Position numbers and translations under genes: made by a program. Below are positions 33,135 to 43,832 of a stretch of DNA of 64,000 nt, one piece after another (the first letter of the stretch is position 1; each line of letters starts with the position of its first letter). This DNA is from Cryoendolithus antarcticus (Eukaryota > Ascomycota > Dothideomycetes > Cladosporiales > Cladosporiaceae). Location: positions 434,001-498,000 of the forward strand of contig NAJO01000023.1 in assembly GCA_002077065.1 (NCBI GenBank), in the 5' to 3' direction. Below the pieces are notes generated by a model, which saw nothing but the letters and a program-made list of their open reading frames with translations, did not search any database and was not told the DNA's origin.

Positions 33135-36100
33135 ATGGTGTTGGAAAGCCTGGTGGCCAACCTGCTGAACAGGTTCCTGGGCATGTACGTCCGGAACTTC
33201 GATCCAAAGCAACTCAATGTCGGGATCTGGTCTGGTGAGGTGAAGCTCACGAACCTGGAGCTACGGCGAGAGGCCCTGGATCAATTCCATCTACCACTCA
33301 ACGTGATAGAGGGTCACATAAGTTCCTTGGTCTTGCAGATACCGCTTTCCAACCTGCGAGGGAAGCCAGTGCGGATCAATATCGAAGACATCTTCTTGCT
33401 CGCGGCCCCGAAGGAAGATGAAGAGTACAATGTGGAGGAAGAGGAGAATCGGGCGCACAGTGTCAAGATGGAGAAGCTAGACTCTGTTGAGATGCTGAAG
33501 GAGCGCAATACAGAGGGCATGTCAAAGGAGGAGCAGGCGAAGAATCAGTCCTTCACTGCTGCCTTGACGACCACCATCATCGACAACGTCCAGATCCAGG
33601 TGAAGAATGTGCACATCCGATATGAAGATAGTATCTCCACGCCGGGCCACCCTTTTGCCGCAGGTCTCACACTTCAGGAGCTCAGTGCCGTGTCAACTGA
33701 TGAGAACTGGCGGCCGACTTGGATACAAAGCACGAGTGACACAACACACAAGCTAGCCACACTTGGCTCGTTGGCGTTGTATTGGGACACAGACACGAAG
33801 CTGCTTGGCACTGGTACAGGACAACAAGATGCCAAAGCTCAAGGCATCGACCATGACGACATTCTTAAGAAGTTCCGCGACATGATCGTGAAAAGTGACG
33901 ACCCTGGGATCTCCGAGCATCAGTACATCTTGAAGCCAGTCTCTGGACGAGCTGGCGTCGAAATGGACAAGAGTGGCAAGACGGACCGACCCAAGACGAA
34001 AGCTCGTCTGCTCTTCAACGAGCTCGGCTTCGTACTTGACGATCAACAGTACCGAGACGTGCTCATGCTGGTGGATCTGTTCCACTACTTCATCCGGCAT
34101 CAAGAGTACAGGAAGCTTCAGCCAGCCAAGCGGCCGAAGGAGGATCCAAAAGCCTGGCTGCAATTCGCTGGCAACGCAGTGCTTGATCGTATCCACGATC
34201 GCAATAAACAATGGAGCTGGGCGAACATTGCTAGTCGTCGGGATGACCGCAAGCGCTACATCGAGCTGTTCAAGAAGAAAAAGAAGGAGACGCCGCTCAT
34301 TCCAGAGGAGACGAAAGAGCTAGAGGCACTTGAACGTAAGCTCTCGTACGAAGATCTTCGATTCTGGCGATCTCTGGCTCGCAATCAATTGCGCAAGGAG
34401 AACGTCGGTGTGAAGAAGGCACCCGCTAAAGCGACATGGGGCTCATACATTTGGGGAGCTAAGAAGGAAGAAGAGACTTCGGCAGATGACGGTCAGATGA
34501 CCGAGGAGCAACGGAACGAACTCTACAAAGCCATTGATTTCAGCGAGAAGGAGCAGCTCGCGGAAGCTGTCGACATGCCAAAGGAAGCTATCAAATTGCA
34601 GGTCGATATGAACCTCAAGACTGGTGGCTTCACACTACGAAGGGATCCTCACGGCAAGAAGACTGATATATTGCACCTTTCCTTCGATGACTTCTCGACA
34701 GAGTTTGTGCAAAGGACTGACTCGACTCTCGTCGACTTGAGTCTCGGCGGCATGCGACTATTTGATGGTAGCACAGAGGGCAATTTGTTCGAACAAATGC
34801 TGCGAGTAAAGGACGCGAGTCCAGTACCAAAAGGCAAACGCATTGAGGAGCTCGGAGACGATGACAAGCCCAAGAACGATGAGACTGACGAGAAGATGGA
34901 AGAGTCTGACGGAGACGAGGACGACGATCCTTTCTTCGCGCTCCAGTTCGAGCAGAACCCGATTGATGGGCACGCGGACACAGCTGTAACGGTCAAGCTA
35001 AAAGCCATGGAGATCATCTACAACCCGAATTTTGTCGTGCAGGTGACGAAGTTCTTCAAGCCTCCAACACAGCATATGGAGTCGATCAATGCCCTCATGG
35101 AGTCTGCGGGCTCGACAGTCGAGGGCTTGCGGCAGCAGACTCGGGCTGGCCTCGAGTTCGCACTGACAGAGCATAAGACGGTAGATGTGCAATTGGATCT
35201 GCAAGCTCCATTGATCATCGTCCCCGACTCGGTCATCAAAAAGAGTTCGATCTGCCTCATTCTTGACGCAGGTCACATCAGCGTCCGAAGCGACTTGATC
35301 GACAAGAAGACGTTGGCCGATATACAGAGCAAGCAGAAGCAGCAGTACACAGACAAGGACTTCAAGCAACTTGAGACTCTAATGTACGACAAATTCCGGG
35401 TGAAGTTGCAGGACACACAAGTACTCATTGGAAGCACCGTCGAAGACACGCGCAAGACTCTGGAGCCCGACAACAACTCACGCGCGTACCACATTGTCGA
35501 TCGTATCAATATGGACTTGACTATCGCAGCGTGCATTATTCCCAAAGCAGGAGACTTGACTAAGTTCAGCATCACGGGTCATCTTCCAGTGCTACACGCC
35601 ATGATCTCGGACTCCAAATATAAGTCGTTGATGAAGCTGCTTGACTTCGCGATACCGAAAATGGATGACGCTCCTGACAAGGCCCGTCCTATGTCCCCTG
35701 AAGGCCAGAGAACTCGTCCTAGGCAGAAGAGCATCATGGACCAGAGCGGAAGACCTAGGCAATCTAGCATCTCGTCGACCGACGACGACTCACTCGAAGC
35801 CAATGAAAAGGCAAGTGAAGTGGCGCGCAAGCGCGATCATGATAAAGCAGTACAGTCATCATCTGGCAAGCACGAGGACAAGAGCAAAGGAGATGTCAAT
35901 CCTGAACAGCGTAATTTCGAGTTCAAGTTCACTGTCGACAAGCTGCAAGGCTCGCTGTACCGATCTGATCCTGACGGCAAAAAGCCAGATCAGCTTCTGG
36001 TCGATCTCATCGCAGAGACTTTTGGCCTCGAGTTCTATCAACGAGCATACGACATTGTAGCTGACGTCAAGCTGCGAACATTCACGGTCGAAGATCACGT

Positions 36101-39100
36101 TGAGGCATCACCGCAACCGGAGTTCAGGAACCTGATCTCGAGTGAAGATACCGATACTGATAAGAAGCAAGATCTACTTTCTGTACACTTCCAGAAAGTC
36201 AACAATGATCATCCAGAATTCAAGACCAAGTATGAAAGCATTGCAACCAATCTGGACGTTGCGTTGTCCACGATTAACCTGCTGGTCACACGGAAGACTT
36301 TACTTACACTGCTGGACTTTGTCATGGTCACCTTCGCGGGAGGTGACAATGCACAGGCAGATGACAGTAAGCCCAAACAGCTCGAGGGTCACGATGAGGC
36401 ACAGACAGAGACGAAGAAGCCACAGGACATGGACAAGATTCGTATAAAGGCGCAGCTCAAGCGTGTGGCCGTGATTCTCAATAACGATGGGATTCGCCTG
36501 GCGACACTCAGCTTGAGCTCGGCCGAAGTCGGTGTCTTGCTCATGGGCAAGTCGATGAGTGTCACCGCGAAGCTCGGGAATCTTGGGCTGGTCGACGATA
36601 TCAACCAGGGTGTGGATGAGAAGTCTGCACTTCGCCAGATCGTGTCGATACAAGGGGACGACCTCGCCGACTTCCGCTATAAGACATTCGACGCCGCAGC
36701 CAAGGAGTACCCCGGCCACGACACCGCCATCTTCCTCCGAGCTGGTTCCCTGAAGGTCAACTTCATCACAGAGCCTCTTCGTAAGATCATGGAGTTTGGA
36801 GTCAAGTTTGGCAAGATGCAGGCGATCTTCAATGCTGCTCGAGAAGCTGCCGCGAACCAGGCGACCAAGGTTCAGGAGTCAGCCAGCAAGATGCACTTTG
36901 ATATCTTGGTCAAAACACCAATCGTGTCCTTCCCAAGACTGATTGTGACTGACAGCCCAGAGCGCGACCTGCTCACGGCATATCTGGGTGAGATATATGC
37001 TAGCAACAAGTTCGTTCCTATCGATGACTCGAAAGACGCCGACACTGTGAACAAGTTGTCCGCTGGGATTCACAATATTCGACTTACATCCAGCTTCCAC
37101 TACGATGGCGAAAAGTCTGAAGAGCTTGAGCTCATCGATAAAGTCGACCTCGACTTTAACATCAGTCAAGCTGACCACAAGATTGGGCGCGAGCGGCCTG
37201 ACACTGAGATCGAAGGAGCGATGAGTAACATCAACTTACGCATTACTGAGGGGCAATTGAGATTCATCATGGAGCTCACCCGATCGATACCATCGGCGTT
37301 CGCGCTCGAATCGGACGAGGCACTTGAGGAGGAAGTTAAGGAGGAGATCCCGAACTCTGTCGTCAAACCTGCAAAGGCAATTGAGGACAAGCCAGCAACG
37401 AAGAAGACTGAACCAGAGAAACCGTCACATCTCGGCCCCGAGCTCGGGACGGATTCCGAGACGTGGACGAAGCTGGACTTCATCTTCAAGATCGGCGCTG
37501 TCGGACTGGAGCTGGTGTCTGGACCAGTCGATGCGCCTATCGGTGATCTTGAAGCGGCGAGCTTGTCCAAGTTCTCCTTGAATGAGACGAGTGTGAAGGT
37601 GCGGATGATCAGTGACGGGGCACTGGAGAGCGAGCTGTTGGTGCAGTCGTTCACGATCACAGACACGAGAACGACCGAGAAAAACAAGTTCCGCAAGATC
37701 ATGTCGCTCATCAACACGGATGTCAAGCAGCAATTCATGGCCAGCGTGTCGATCTCAGGCGGGGATGAGAAGAACTTGATTGCTCTGCTAACAGTCGACA
37801 GTCCAAGAGTCATATTGGCGCTTGACTACCTCTTCGCTGTGCTCAACTTCGTCAACAAAGGTCTGGAGCAAGAGACGCCATTGGTCGTCGAAGAGGAGAA
37901 AGAGGATAGCACAGAGCCAGAGAGCGACGCTGCTAGCGTGTCGACACAAGAGCTTGTCAAACGCAAGACGGATCTGCATGCGGCGAAAGAGGACGCGAAA
38001 CCTGCTGATAAGAGCGCTATGAGCATCTCGTATCGGGTGAACGTAGTGGATGCACAGGTTGTACTCATTGCGAATCCTGCTATCAGCAACTCTGAGGCAA
38101 TCGTGCTCGGCACTAAGCAGGTGCTCGTCTCGCAACAGCATGCGATGACTCTACAAGTCGACAAAGTTGGCATGTTCCTTTGCCGCATGGACCGGGAGAA
38201 CGACACGAGGCTGCGCATCTTGGACGACTTTAGCATACAGACATCACTGGACATGCAGTCGCAAGGCAAGGGGTCTTCACTTATGAGCATACATGTTGAC
38301 ATCGAGCCGCTTGTGTTGCGCCTGTCGCTCCGAGACATCCTACTTGCGATGCAGATCGTCAACAGGGCGTCAGCCATGTCCTCGGGCAATGATAACAAGA
38401 AGCTCCAAGATGAGGGGCCGAAAAAGCTGGCACAGATCAAGGGCACCTCGACGAAGCCGAAGGACGTGAAGTCAACTAAGTTGACTGCTGCTTCTACGTC
38501 GAAATTTCAGGCGAAGACTATCAGTACCGCCAAGACAGGAGCGAAGAAGCCGGAAGACAAGAAGGTTGCCGGCTCTGCTGTCATGAAGCGCGAAGAGATG
38601 AAGATTAAGATGGACGGCATCCGCGTGGTGCTCATCGGCGACTTGCATGAGCTGCCGATGCTGGATTGGAGCGTGAAGAAGTTCGACGTCGACGTTCGCG
38701 ACTGGACTGGCAACATGAGCGCGGATACCAGCATCGACACGTTCTTCAATGTGTACAATTTTTCGAAGTCGGCCTGGGAGCCGTTGATCGAGCCGTGGCA
38801 GTTGGGCTTTCACATGACCAAAGAGACTGGCCCGGACAAGCTGGCTGTTGAGTTGTACTCACGCAAGTCGCTTGAGCTTACTATCACATCATCGACGATC
38901 GCACTGGCATCAAAGTCGGCGCAGTTCCTGTCATCGGATGAAGATGTGCTATCAAAGCCTCGAGGCAACGATGCACCATACCGCATTCGCAACTACACAG
39001 GATTTGAGCTCGACGTGTGGAGCAGCGGCGAGGCCGATGAGGACGGTCAAGCTGCGAAGCTTGAAGACGGCGAGGAGAAGCCTTGGCGATTCGAGGATCC

Positions 39101-42100
39101 GACAACGACCCGCGAGACGCTGTCGCCAGAAGGTCAGACTGGTCTCATCGGCATCAAGCTTGAGGGAAGTGGCTTTGACAGTATTGATCGCATCCCGGTG
39201 AACCGCGAGGGCGAGTCGCTGTACAATCTGAAGCCACGGAAGGACAAGGTGCAGCATCGTATGCTTGTCGAAATTACCCTGGGTGCGGACAACGTGAAGT
39301 ACATCACTCTCCGTTCACCGCTGCTGGTGGAGAATCACACTCAGATCCCTCTGGAGCTCGGCGTCTATAGTCCAGATGAAGGGCACTTGCTCAAGATCGA
39401 GAAGATCGCGCCGGGAGAGTCGAGACCAGCACCTGTTGGCGCCGCGTTCATGCATTCGCTTGTGCTGAGGCCTGACCAAGGCTTCGGATATACTTGGTCG
39501 AATGAGAAGCTATTCTGGAAGGATTTGCTGAAGAGGCCAGTCAGGACATTGACTTGTCAGGGCGAGTCGAACGACAGCTCTCCTCCGTTCTACTTCCAGA
39601 TGCAGGCGTCATTTGACAAGAACAACCCTTTGACAGCGTACGTATCGAGGCTCACTGATGATGCTGCTGAATTTACTGACTCTGATAATAGAATCTACCC
39701 CTACATGCGCATTCGCGTCTCGGCGCCTGTCGAAGTTCAGAACCTCCTGCCTTACGACTTCAAGTATCGAATTTATGACAAGAACACCAAGAAGGACTGG
39801 ACCAACTTTCTCCGCAAGGGCGGCGTCAGTCCTGTACATGTCGTTGAGCTCTCCCACCTACTGCTCATGAGCGTGGACATGCAGGACACGCCCTTCAAAG
39901 CCAGCGAATTCGCCATCATCAACTCGCCTAACAATGAAGACTTCCGCCGTGAGCGCACAGTGACAGTCAAAGATCAGAGCGGACTTGATCTACGACTGAA
40001 GTTGCATTACTACAACATTCCCGAAAGTGGTGGTGCGTTCAAGATCACGATCTATGCGCCATATGTCATTCTCAACCGGACTGGCTTGGAGCTAGATGTT
40101 AGGAGCAAAGCTTACTTTGGAGGCGCTAAATCGGCTGCGGGTCAGACAACGTTCACAGACACTGACACCGATGCTGGCAAGCCAAAGCCGTTCATGTTCT
40201 CGTTCCCGAGCGATGATAGGAAGAATCGAGCACTACTGAAGGTCGGCGAATCTTCGTGGAGTCAACCTGTGAGCTTTGATGCCATTGGCGCTGCAATAGA
40301 CGTCAAACTCCCTGCAGACTCCGGGCGATCGGAGATGCACGCTGGATTGACTGTCACTGAGGGCGATGGCAAGTACAAATTGACCAAAGTAGTGACAATC
40401 ACGCCGCGCTTTGTGGTAAAGAACAAGCTCAGTGAGGCAATCCAGATCCGCGAGCCTGGCTCTTCCGAGGCAACGTCACTTAAGCCTGGCGAGCTACACC
40501 CGCTTCGCTTCCTGAAGCAGAGCACAGGCGCTCAGCTCTGTCTATGCTATCCTGGAGTGAACAACACTTGGTCCTCGCCGTTCAACATTGACAACACTGG
40601 CAGTGTGCACGTCAAGATCGCCAAGGCTGGCGAGCGACAGCAGCTCGTCCGTATCGAGATCTTGATGGAGGACTCAGCTATCTTCATTCATCTCAGCAAG
40701 GAGACAAAGCACTGGCCCTTCTCGATGCGCAATGAGAGCGATCAGGAGTTTCTGTTCTGGCAGGCTAATCCTAATGTCGACGATGATGAGGAGGATCGGT
40801 CGTCGGGTTGGAAGCCGATCCGCTATAGGTTGCCAGCTCGCAGCATCATGCCGTATGCTTGGGACTATCCAGCCTCGAAGAACAAGAACCTGATACTAAG
40901 TGCAAACGGTAAAGAGAGGCATGTCAAGATCGCTGAGATTGGCAATTTGATACCGTTCCGCATCCCGGCGCAGGCGACTGGAGGTCAGCAACGACAGAAG
41001 ATCATTGATCTGAACGTGATTGCGGATGGACCCACTCAGACGCTTGTGTTCTCGAACTACAAGCCATCCAAGAGCTTGTACAAGCAAAAGGCCGGGTCTG
41101 CTAGCGCATCTACAAGCACTGGCTTCGAAGTCAAGGATCAAGATGACGATGTGACGATGAAGGCTGGCATCCGCTTCGCTGGTATTGGTATCTCGCTCGT
41201 CAATTCTCAGCTCCGCGAACTGGTCTACGTGACTTGGAGAGACATCGAGCTCAAGTACACGGATTCTCCACTCTACCAGACTGTCGCCTTGACTGTCAAG
41301 TGGATCCAGATCGACAACCAGCTGTACGGTGGGATCTTCCCGCTTATCTTTTACCCCAGCGTTGTGCCAAAGACTGGCAAGGAGATGGAGGCGCATCCGA
41401 TCTTCAGATCCGCGATCACTCGGGTGAAGGACGACTCGTACGGCGTGCTCTACATCAAGTACTTCACCTTCCTCATGCAGCAAATGACTATTGAGATTGA
41501 CGAGGACTTCATCTTCGCTATGCTGGACTTCACGAAGGTTCCTGGAGCCTCTTGGTCTGAGGAGAAGGAGGGGCAGCTTGTGCCCGAGACGCTGGATGTA
41601 CCAGAGCCGCAACAGGAGCAGTCTGGACAGGATATCTACTTCGAGCTCCTGCATCTCCAACCCATGCAATTCGATCTGTCATTCGTGCGCACCGAGCGTA
41701 TCAATGCAGAGGATACTGGCAGCTCATCGACAAACCCCTTCATGTTTGCTGTCAATGTATTGACCATGTCGATCGGCAACGTCAACGATGCGCCGATCCG
41801 CTACAACGCTTTGATGCTCGAGAACGCACGGGTGTCAGTCAATGCACTCATCAGTAACATCAAGAGCCACTACGTGCAAGAGTCGCTACGACAAGTACAC
41901 ATTGTCATTGGGTCCGCCGACTTCCTTGGCAACCCAGTGGGTCTGTTCAACAATATCAGCTCTGGCGTAGCAGATATTTTCTATGAGCCATACCAGGGAC
42001 TGGTCACAGATCGGCCACAGGATCTTGGTGTTGGCATCGCGAAAGGCGCTAGTAGCTTCGTCAAGAAGTCCGTCTTTGGTATCTCCGACTCTGTCTCGAA

Positions 42101-42899
42101 GTTCACTGGCAGCATCAGCAAAGGTCTCGCAGCTGCAAGCATGGACAAGGAGTTTCAGGACTCCCGCCGCAATGCCCGCTCACGCAACAGACCGAAGCAC
42201 GCATTGTACGGCATCACATCTGGTGGTAATGCTTTTGCCAGCAGTCTGGCGAGTGGGATTGGAGGGCTTGCCAGACAGCCGCTTCAGGGTGCTGAGAAGG
42301 AGGGTGCTGCTGGCTTTGTCAAAGGAGTCGGTAAGGGCCTGCTCGGTCTTGCGACCAAGCCGGCTATTGGCGCCTTCGATCTCGCATCAAACATGGCTGA
42401 AGGCGTGAAGAACACCACCACAGTCTTCGATCAAGAGGGTCTCGATCGTGTACGTCTGACTCGCTTTATCGGCAGCGACGGCATAGTTCGACCATACTCC
42501 CAGCGTGAAGCTCTTGGTCAATTCTGGCTCAAGACAATGGATAATGGCAAGTGCTTCAACGAGTCGTACATCGCTCATCTCGAGCTCAACGCTGGTTCGA
42601 AGGGCGACGATCCGCAATCGCCTGTCAGCCGCCAGACTTCGGAGGCAAGTATGTTGGTGCTGGTCACGTATAACAGCATCATGCTCGTGCGGGCCAAGAA
42701 GTTGACGACCGAGTGGGATGTGCCGTTGAAGGATGTGCAAACTATCTCGAAGGAGCGGACGGGTATGAGCATCACATTGAAAGGAGGGACGAATGGCCCG
42801 TTCATTCCTATTGCGGATGAGGGGAGTCGCAATTGGTTGTATAAGCAGGTCGCGGTGGCGGTGAACGCGTATAATGATCGGTGGAATGCGAAGGGTTGA
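33135..42899 (+). CDS. VPS13: VPS13, bridge-like lipid transfer protein
   Basis: The reading frame is open for 9765 nt from ATG 33135 to TGA. I place one 54-nt intron inside it (39638-39691: GTACGT donor, TTTACTGAC branch region, AATAG acceptor). Removing it joins NPLTA to IYPYMRIRVSAPVEV and leaves 3236 aa. The N-terminus is the chorein motif (LVANLLNRFLGMYVRNFDPK; NVGIWSGEVKLTNLELR). The long RBG groove region follows, then the VAB/SHR-binding region (RTGLELDVRSKAYFGG and neighbours) and the ATG2-like C-terminal helices (LGNPVGLFNNISSGVADIFY; GVGIAKGASSFVKKSVFGIS). The end is a PH-like domain (RLTRFIGSDGIVRPYS). VPS13 moves bulk lipid at contacts between ER, mitochondria, vacuole and endosome and acts in sporulation and organelle biogenesis. 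Length matches the family (yeast about 3144 aa). Confidence 0.96.
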   Translation: MVLESLVANLLNRFLGMYVRNFDPKQLNVGIWSGEVKLTNLELRREALDQFHLPLNVIEGHISSLVLQIPLSNLRGKPVRINIEDIFLLAAPKEDEEYNVEEEENRAHSVKMEKLDSVEMLKERNTEGMSKEEQAKNQSFTAALTTTIIDNVQIQVKNVHIRYEDSISTPGHPFAAGLTLQELSAVSTDENWRPTWIQSTSDTTHKLATLGSLALYWDTDTKLLGTGTGQQDAKAQGIDHDDILKKFRDMIVKSDDPGISEHQYILKPVSGRAGVEMDKSGKTDRPKTKARLLFNELGFVLDDQQYRDVLMLVDLFHYFIRHQEYRKLQPAKRPKEDPKAWLQFAGNAVLDRIHDRNKQWSWANIASRRDDRKRYIELFKKKKKETPLIPEETKELEALERKLSYEDLRFWRSLARNQLRKENVGVKKAPAKATWGSYIWGAKKEEETSADDGQMTEEQRNELYKAIDFSEKEQLAEAVDMPKEAIKLQVDMNLKTGGFTLRRDPHGKKTDILHLSFDDFSTEFVQRTDSTLVDLSLGGMRLFDGSTEGNLFEQMLRVKDASPVPKGKRIEELGDDDKPKNDETDEKMEESDGDEDDDPFFALQFEQNPIDGHADTAVTVKLKAMEIIYNPNFVVQVTKFFKPPTQHMESINALMESAGSTVEGLRQQTRAGLEFALTEHKTVDVQLDLQAPLIIVPDSVIKKSSICLILDAGHISVRSDLIDKKTLADIQSKQKQQYTDKDFKQLETLMYDKFRVKLQDTQVLIGSTVEDTRKTLEPDNNSRAYHIVDRINMDLTIAACIIPKAGDLTKFSITGHLPVLHAMISDSKYKSLMKLLDFAIPKMDDAPDKARPMSPEGQRTRPRQKSIMDQSGRPRQSSISSTDDDSLEANEKASEVARKRDHDKAVQSSSGKHEDKSKGDVNPEQRNFEFKFTVDKLQGSLYRSDPDGKKPDQLLVDLIAETFGLEFYQRAYDIVADVKLRTFTVEDHVEASPQPEFRNLISSEDTDTDKKQDLLSVHFQKVNNDHPEFKTKYESIATNLDVALSTINLLVTRKTLLTLLDFVMVTFAGGDNAQADDSKPKQLEGHDEAQTETKKPQDMDKIRIKAQLKRVAVILNNDGIRLATLSLSSAEVGVLLMGKSMSVTAKLGNLGLVDDINQGVDEKSALRQIVSIQGDDLADFRYKTFDAAAKEYPGHDTAIFLRAGSLKVNFITEPLRKIMEFGVKFGKMQAIFNAAREAAANQATKVQESASKMHFDILVKTPIVSFPRLIVTDSPERDLLTAYLGEIYASNKFVPIDDSKDADTVNKLSAGIHNIRLTSSFHYDGEKSEELELIDKVDLDFNISQADHKIGRERPDTEIEGAMSNINLRITEGQLRFIMELTRSIPSAFALESDEALEEEVKEEIPNSVVKPAKAIEDKPATKKTEPEKPSHLGPELGTDSETWTKLDFIFKIGAVGLELVSGPVDAPIGDLEAASLSKFSLNETSVKVRMISDGALESELLVQSFTITDTRTTEKNKFRKIMSLINTDVKQQFMASVSISGGDEKNLIALLTVDSPRVILALDYLFAVLNFVNKGLEQETPLVVEEEKEDSTEPESDAASVSTQELVKRKTDLHAAKEDAKPADKSAMSISYRVNVVDAQVVLIANPAISNSEAIVLGTKQVLVSQQHAMTLQVDKVGMFLCRMDRENDTRLRILDDFSIQTSLDMQSQGKGSSLMSIHVDIEPLVLRLSLRDILLAMQIVNRASAMSSGNDNKKLQDEGPKKLAQIKGTSTKPKDVKSTKLTAASTSKFQAKTISTAKTGAKKPEDKKVAGSAVMKREEMKIKMDGIRVVLIGDLHELPMLDWSVKKFDVDVRDWTGNMSADTSIDTFFNVYNFSKSAWEPLIEPWQLGFHMTKETGPDKLAVELYSRKSLELTITSSTIALASKSAQFLSSDEDVLSKPRGNDAPYRIRNYTGFELDVWSSGEADEDGQAAKLEDGEEKPWRFEDPTTTRETLSPEGQTGLIGIKLEGSGFDSIDRIPVNREGESLYNLKPRKDKVQHRMLVEITLGADNVKYITLRSPLLVENHTQIPLELGVYSPDEGHLLKIEKIAPGESRPAPVGAAFMHSLVLRPDQGFGYTWSNEKLFWKDLLKRPVRTLTCQGESNDSSPPFYFQMQASFDKNNPLTAYVSRLTDDAAEFTDSDNRIYPYMRIRVSAPVEVQNLLPYDFKYRIYDKNTKKDWTNFLRKGGVSPVHVVELSHLLLMSVDMQDTPFKASEFAIINSPNNEDFRRERTVTVKDQSGLDLRLKLHYYNIPESGGAFKITIYAPYVILNRTGLELDVRSKAYFGGAKSAAGQTTFTDTDTDAGKPKPFMFSFPSDDRKNRALLKVGESSWSQPVSFDAIGAAIDVKLPADSGRSEMHAGLTVTEGDGKYKLTKVVTITPRFVVKNKLSEAIQIREPGSSEATSLKPGELHPLRFLKQSTGAQLCLCYPGVNNTWSSPFNIDNTGSVHVKIAKAGERQQLVRIEILMEDSAIFIHLSKETKHWPFSMRNESDQEFLFWQANPNVDDDEEDRSSGWKPIRYRLPARSIMPYAWDYPASKNKNLILSANGKERHVKIAEIGNLIPFRIPAQATGGQQRQKIIDLNVIADGPTQTLVFSNYKPSKSLYKQKAGSASASTSTGFEVKDQDDDVTMKAGIRFAGIGISLVNSQLRELVYVTWRDIELKYTDSPLYQTVALTVKWIQIDNQLYGGIFPLIFYPSVVPKTGKEMEAHPIFRSAITRVKDDSYGVLYIKYFTFLMQQMTIEIDEDFIFAMLDFTKVPGASWSEEKEGQLVPETLDVPEPQQEQSGQDIYFELLHLQPMQFDLSFVRTERINAEDTGSSSTNPFMFAVNVLTMSIGNVNDAPIRYNALMLENARVSVNALISNIKSHYVQESLRQVHIVIGSADFLGNPVGLFNNISSGVADIFYEPYQGLVTDRPQDLGVGIAKGASSFVKKSVFGISDSVSKFTGSISKGLAAASMDKEFQDSRRNARSRNRPKHALYGITSGGNAFASSLASGIGGLARQPLQGAEKEGAAGFVKGVGKGLLGLATKPAIGAFDLASNMAEGVKNTTTVFDQEGLDRVRLTRFIGSDGIVRPYSQREALGQFWLKTMDNGKCFNESYIAHLELNAGSKGDDPQSPVSRQTSEASMLVLVTYNSIMLVRAKKLTTEWDVPLKDVQTISKERTGMSITLKGGTNGPFIPIADEGSRNWLYKQVAVAVNAYNDRWNAKG

Positions 42900-43591
42900 G
42901 CGTGAGTGCTTTGTGGTGACCTGGTGATGCAGGATGGACGACTGCATAGCGTGGTATTTGCATTGGAGAATGAGAGATGCGATGTAGTAATGTTAGCAGA
43001 GTTTTGATCAGATCATTATGCGTGCGTTGTATAGGCCATTCCCGTTTCTACCCAGCCGCTCACCTCGCTGCGGTGAGAGCGTGTCCAGGCCTGGGAAAGC
43101 AGAGGTATATTTGAGCACTTCGATGATGGAGCCCGGGTCGTTCGTTTTATGACACGTGAGCCCAGATCTGCTCCACTGAGATTCTCGGCCATCGCGAGAT
43201 CCAAATGATGCGGCTGCATAGGAGTTCCATATGGCATCTCGGAAGTGACGTTCTGCGTACTTTGAGCTGCACTTTCCTGCTGACTTACTCGCTGTTGCAG
43301 CTGCTTTGGTGATGGTGTGAAGTCAAGAACGCTTTCCTAAGGATCGGTATCATACGAGTGGCGAGCTGAAGAGGCATTTGATGTACGTATGTAGGCAGTC
43401 CAAAGAACGAAAGTGCATCAAAGTGAATCGCGTGTCGAGAGCTTGACCAATCCCGAACTCGCTGTCGAGCGACGTTGCCATTGTCTGCCCAGCGCCCTTT
43501 ATTTCACCGTCACCCGTATGAGCAGAAGCACAATACTCCTCTTCTCCATGCCGTCCCGCAGAGCGAGACAGCGATGATGAGAAGCGTTCTT
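42900..43591. other. Convergent intergenic region between VPS13 and the U2 snRNA gene
   Basis: About 690 bp holding the VPS13 3' flank and the U2 3' flank. The frame at 43350-43661 (-) runs into the snRNA and is not a gene. Nothing else seen. Confidence 0.4.
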
Positions 43592-43832
43592 CGCGTCGCA
43601 AGGCGGCAGTGCAAGGCCAAGGACACGGTGCAAGGATGCTGTGAGGAAGCTCAGGGAGCACCTCGCTGGTGCGAAAAATAAGTATAATCGTAAATCGCCC
43701 GTGGGCGAGTTTCAGCGATTAAACTGAAAAGAACAGATACTGTGGAATTGTTAGCATGCTGTAAAGATGATTGAGAAAGAAGGGTTGACTTGCCTACACT
43801 TGATCTAAGCCAAAAGGCAAAGAGTTGCTGGA
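43592..43832 (-). ncRNA. U2 spliceosomal snRNA, split by an intron
   Basis: Read on the minus strand, the 5' exon (about 43832-43794) gives stem-loop I, TTTGCCTTTTGGCTTAG, and then ATCAAGTGTAG. The 3' exon (43739 on) gives TATCTGTTCTTTTCAGTTTA. Together they match the highly conserved U2 core, including the branch-point recognition element GUAGUA. A stem-IIa-like hairpin (TCGCC/GGCGA, 43708-43695), an Sm-like site ATTTTTCG (near 43679-43672), a GCACC/GGTGC hairpin (43672-43658) and a terminal stem-loop (CGTGTC/GACGCG, 43627-43592) with a TTGCACTGCC loop follow in the expected order. Without the intron the RNA is about 187 nt, the usual U2 size. The 5' end is set by analogy and is uncertain by several bases. 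U2 pairs with the intron branch site in the spliceosome. Confidence 0.88.
43740..43793 (-). other. mRNA-type GC-AG intron inside the U2 snRNA gene
   Basis: 54 nt separate GTGTAG from TATCTG, which are contiguous in U2 of other eukaryotes. The insert starts GCAAGTC after AG, the consensus for GC-AG introns (AG|GCAAGT). It has a pyrimidine-rich middle and a GCTAAC branch site at 43755-43750, and ends CCACAG 11 nt after the branch A. Length and signals match the protein-gene introns in this window. Precise removal regenerates canonical U2. Confidence 0.85.
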
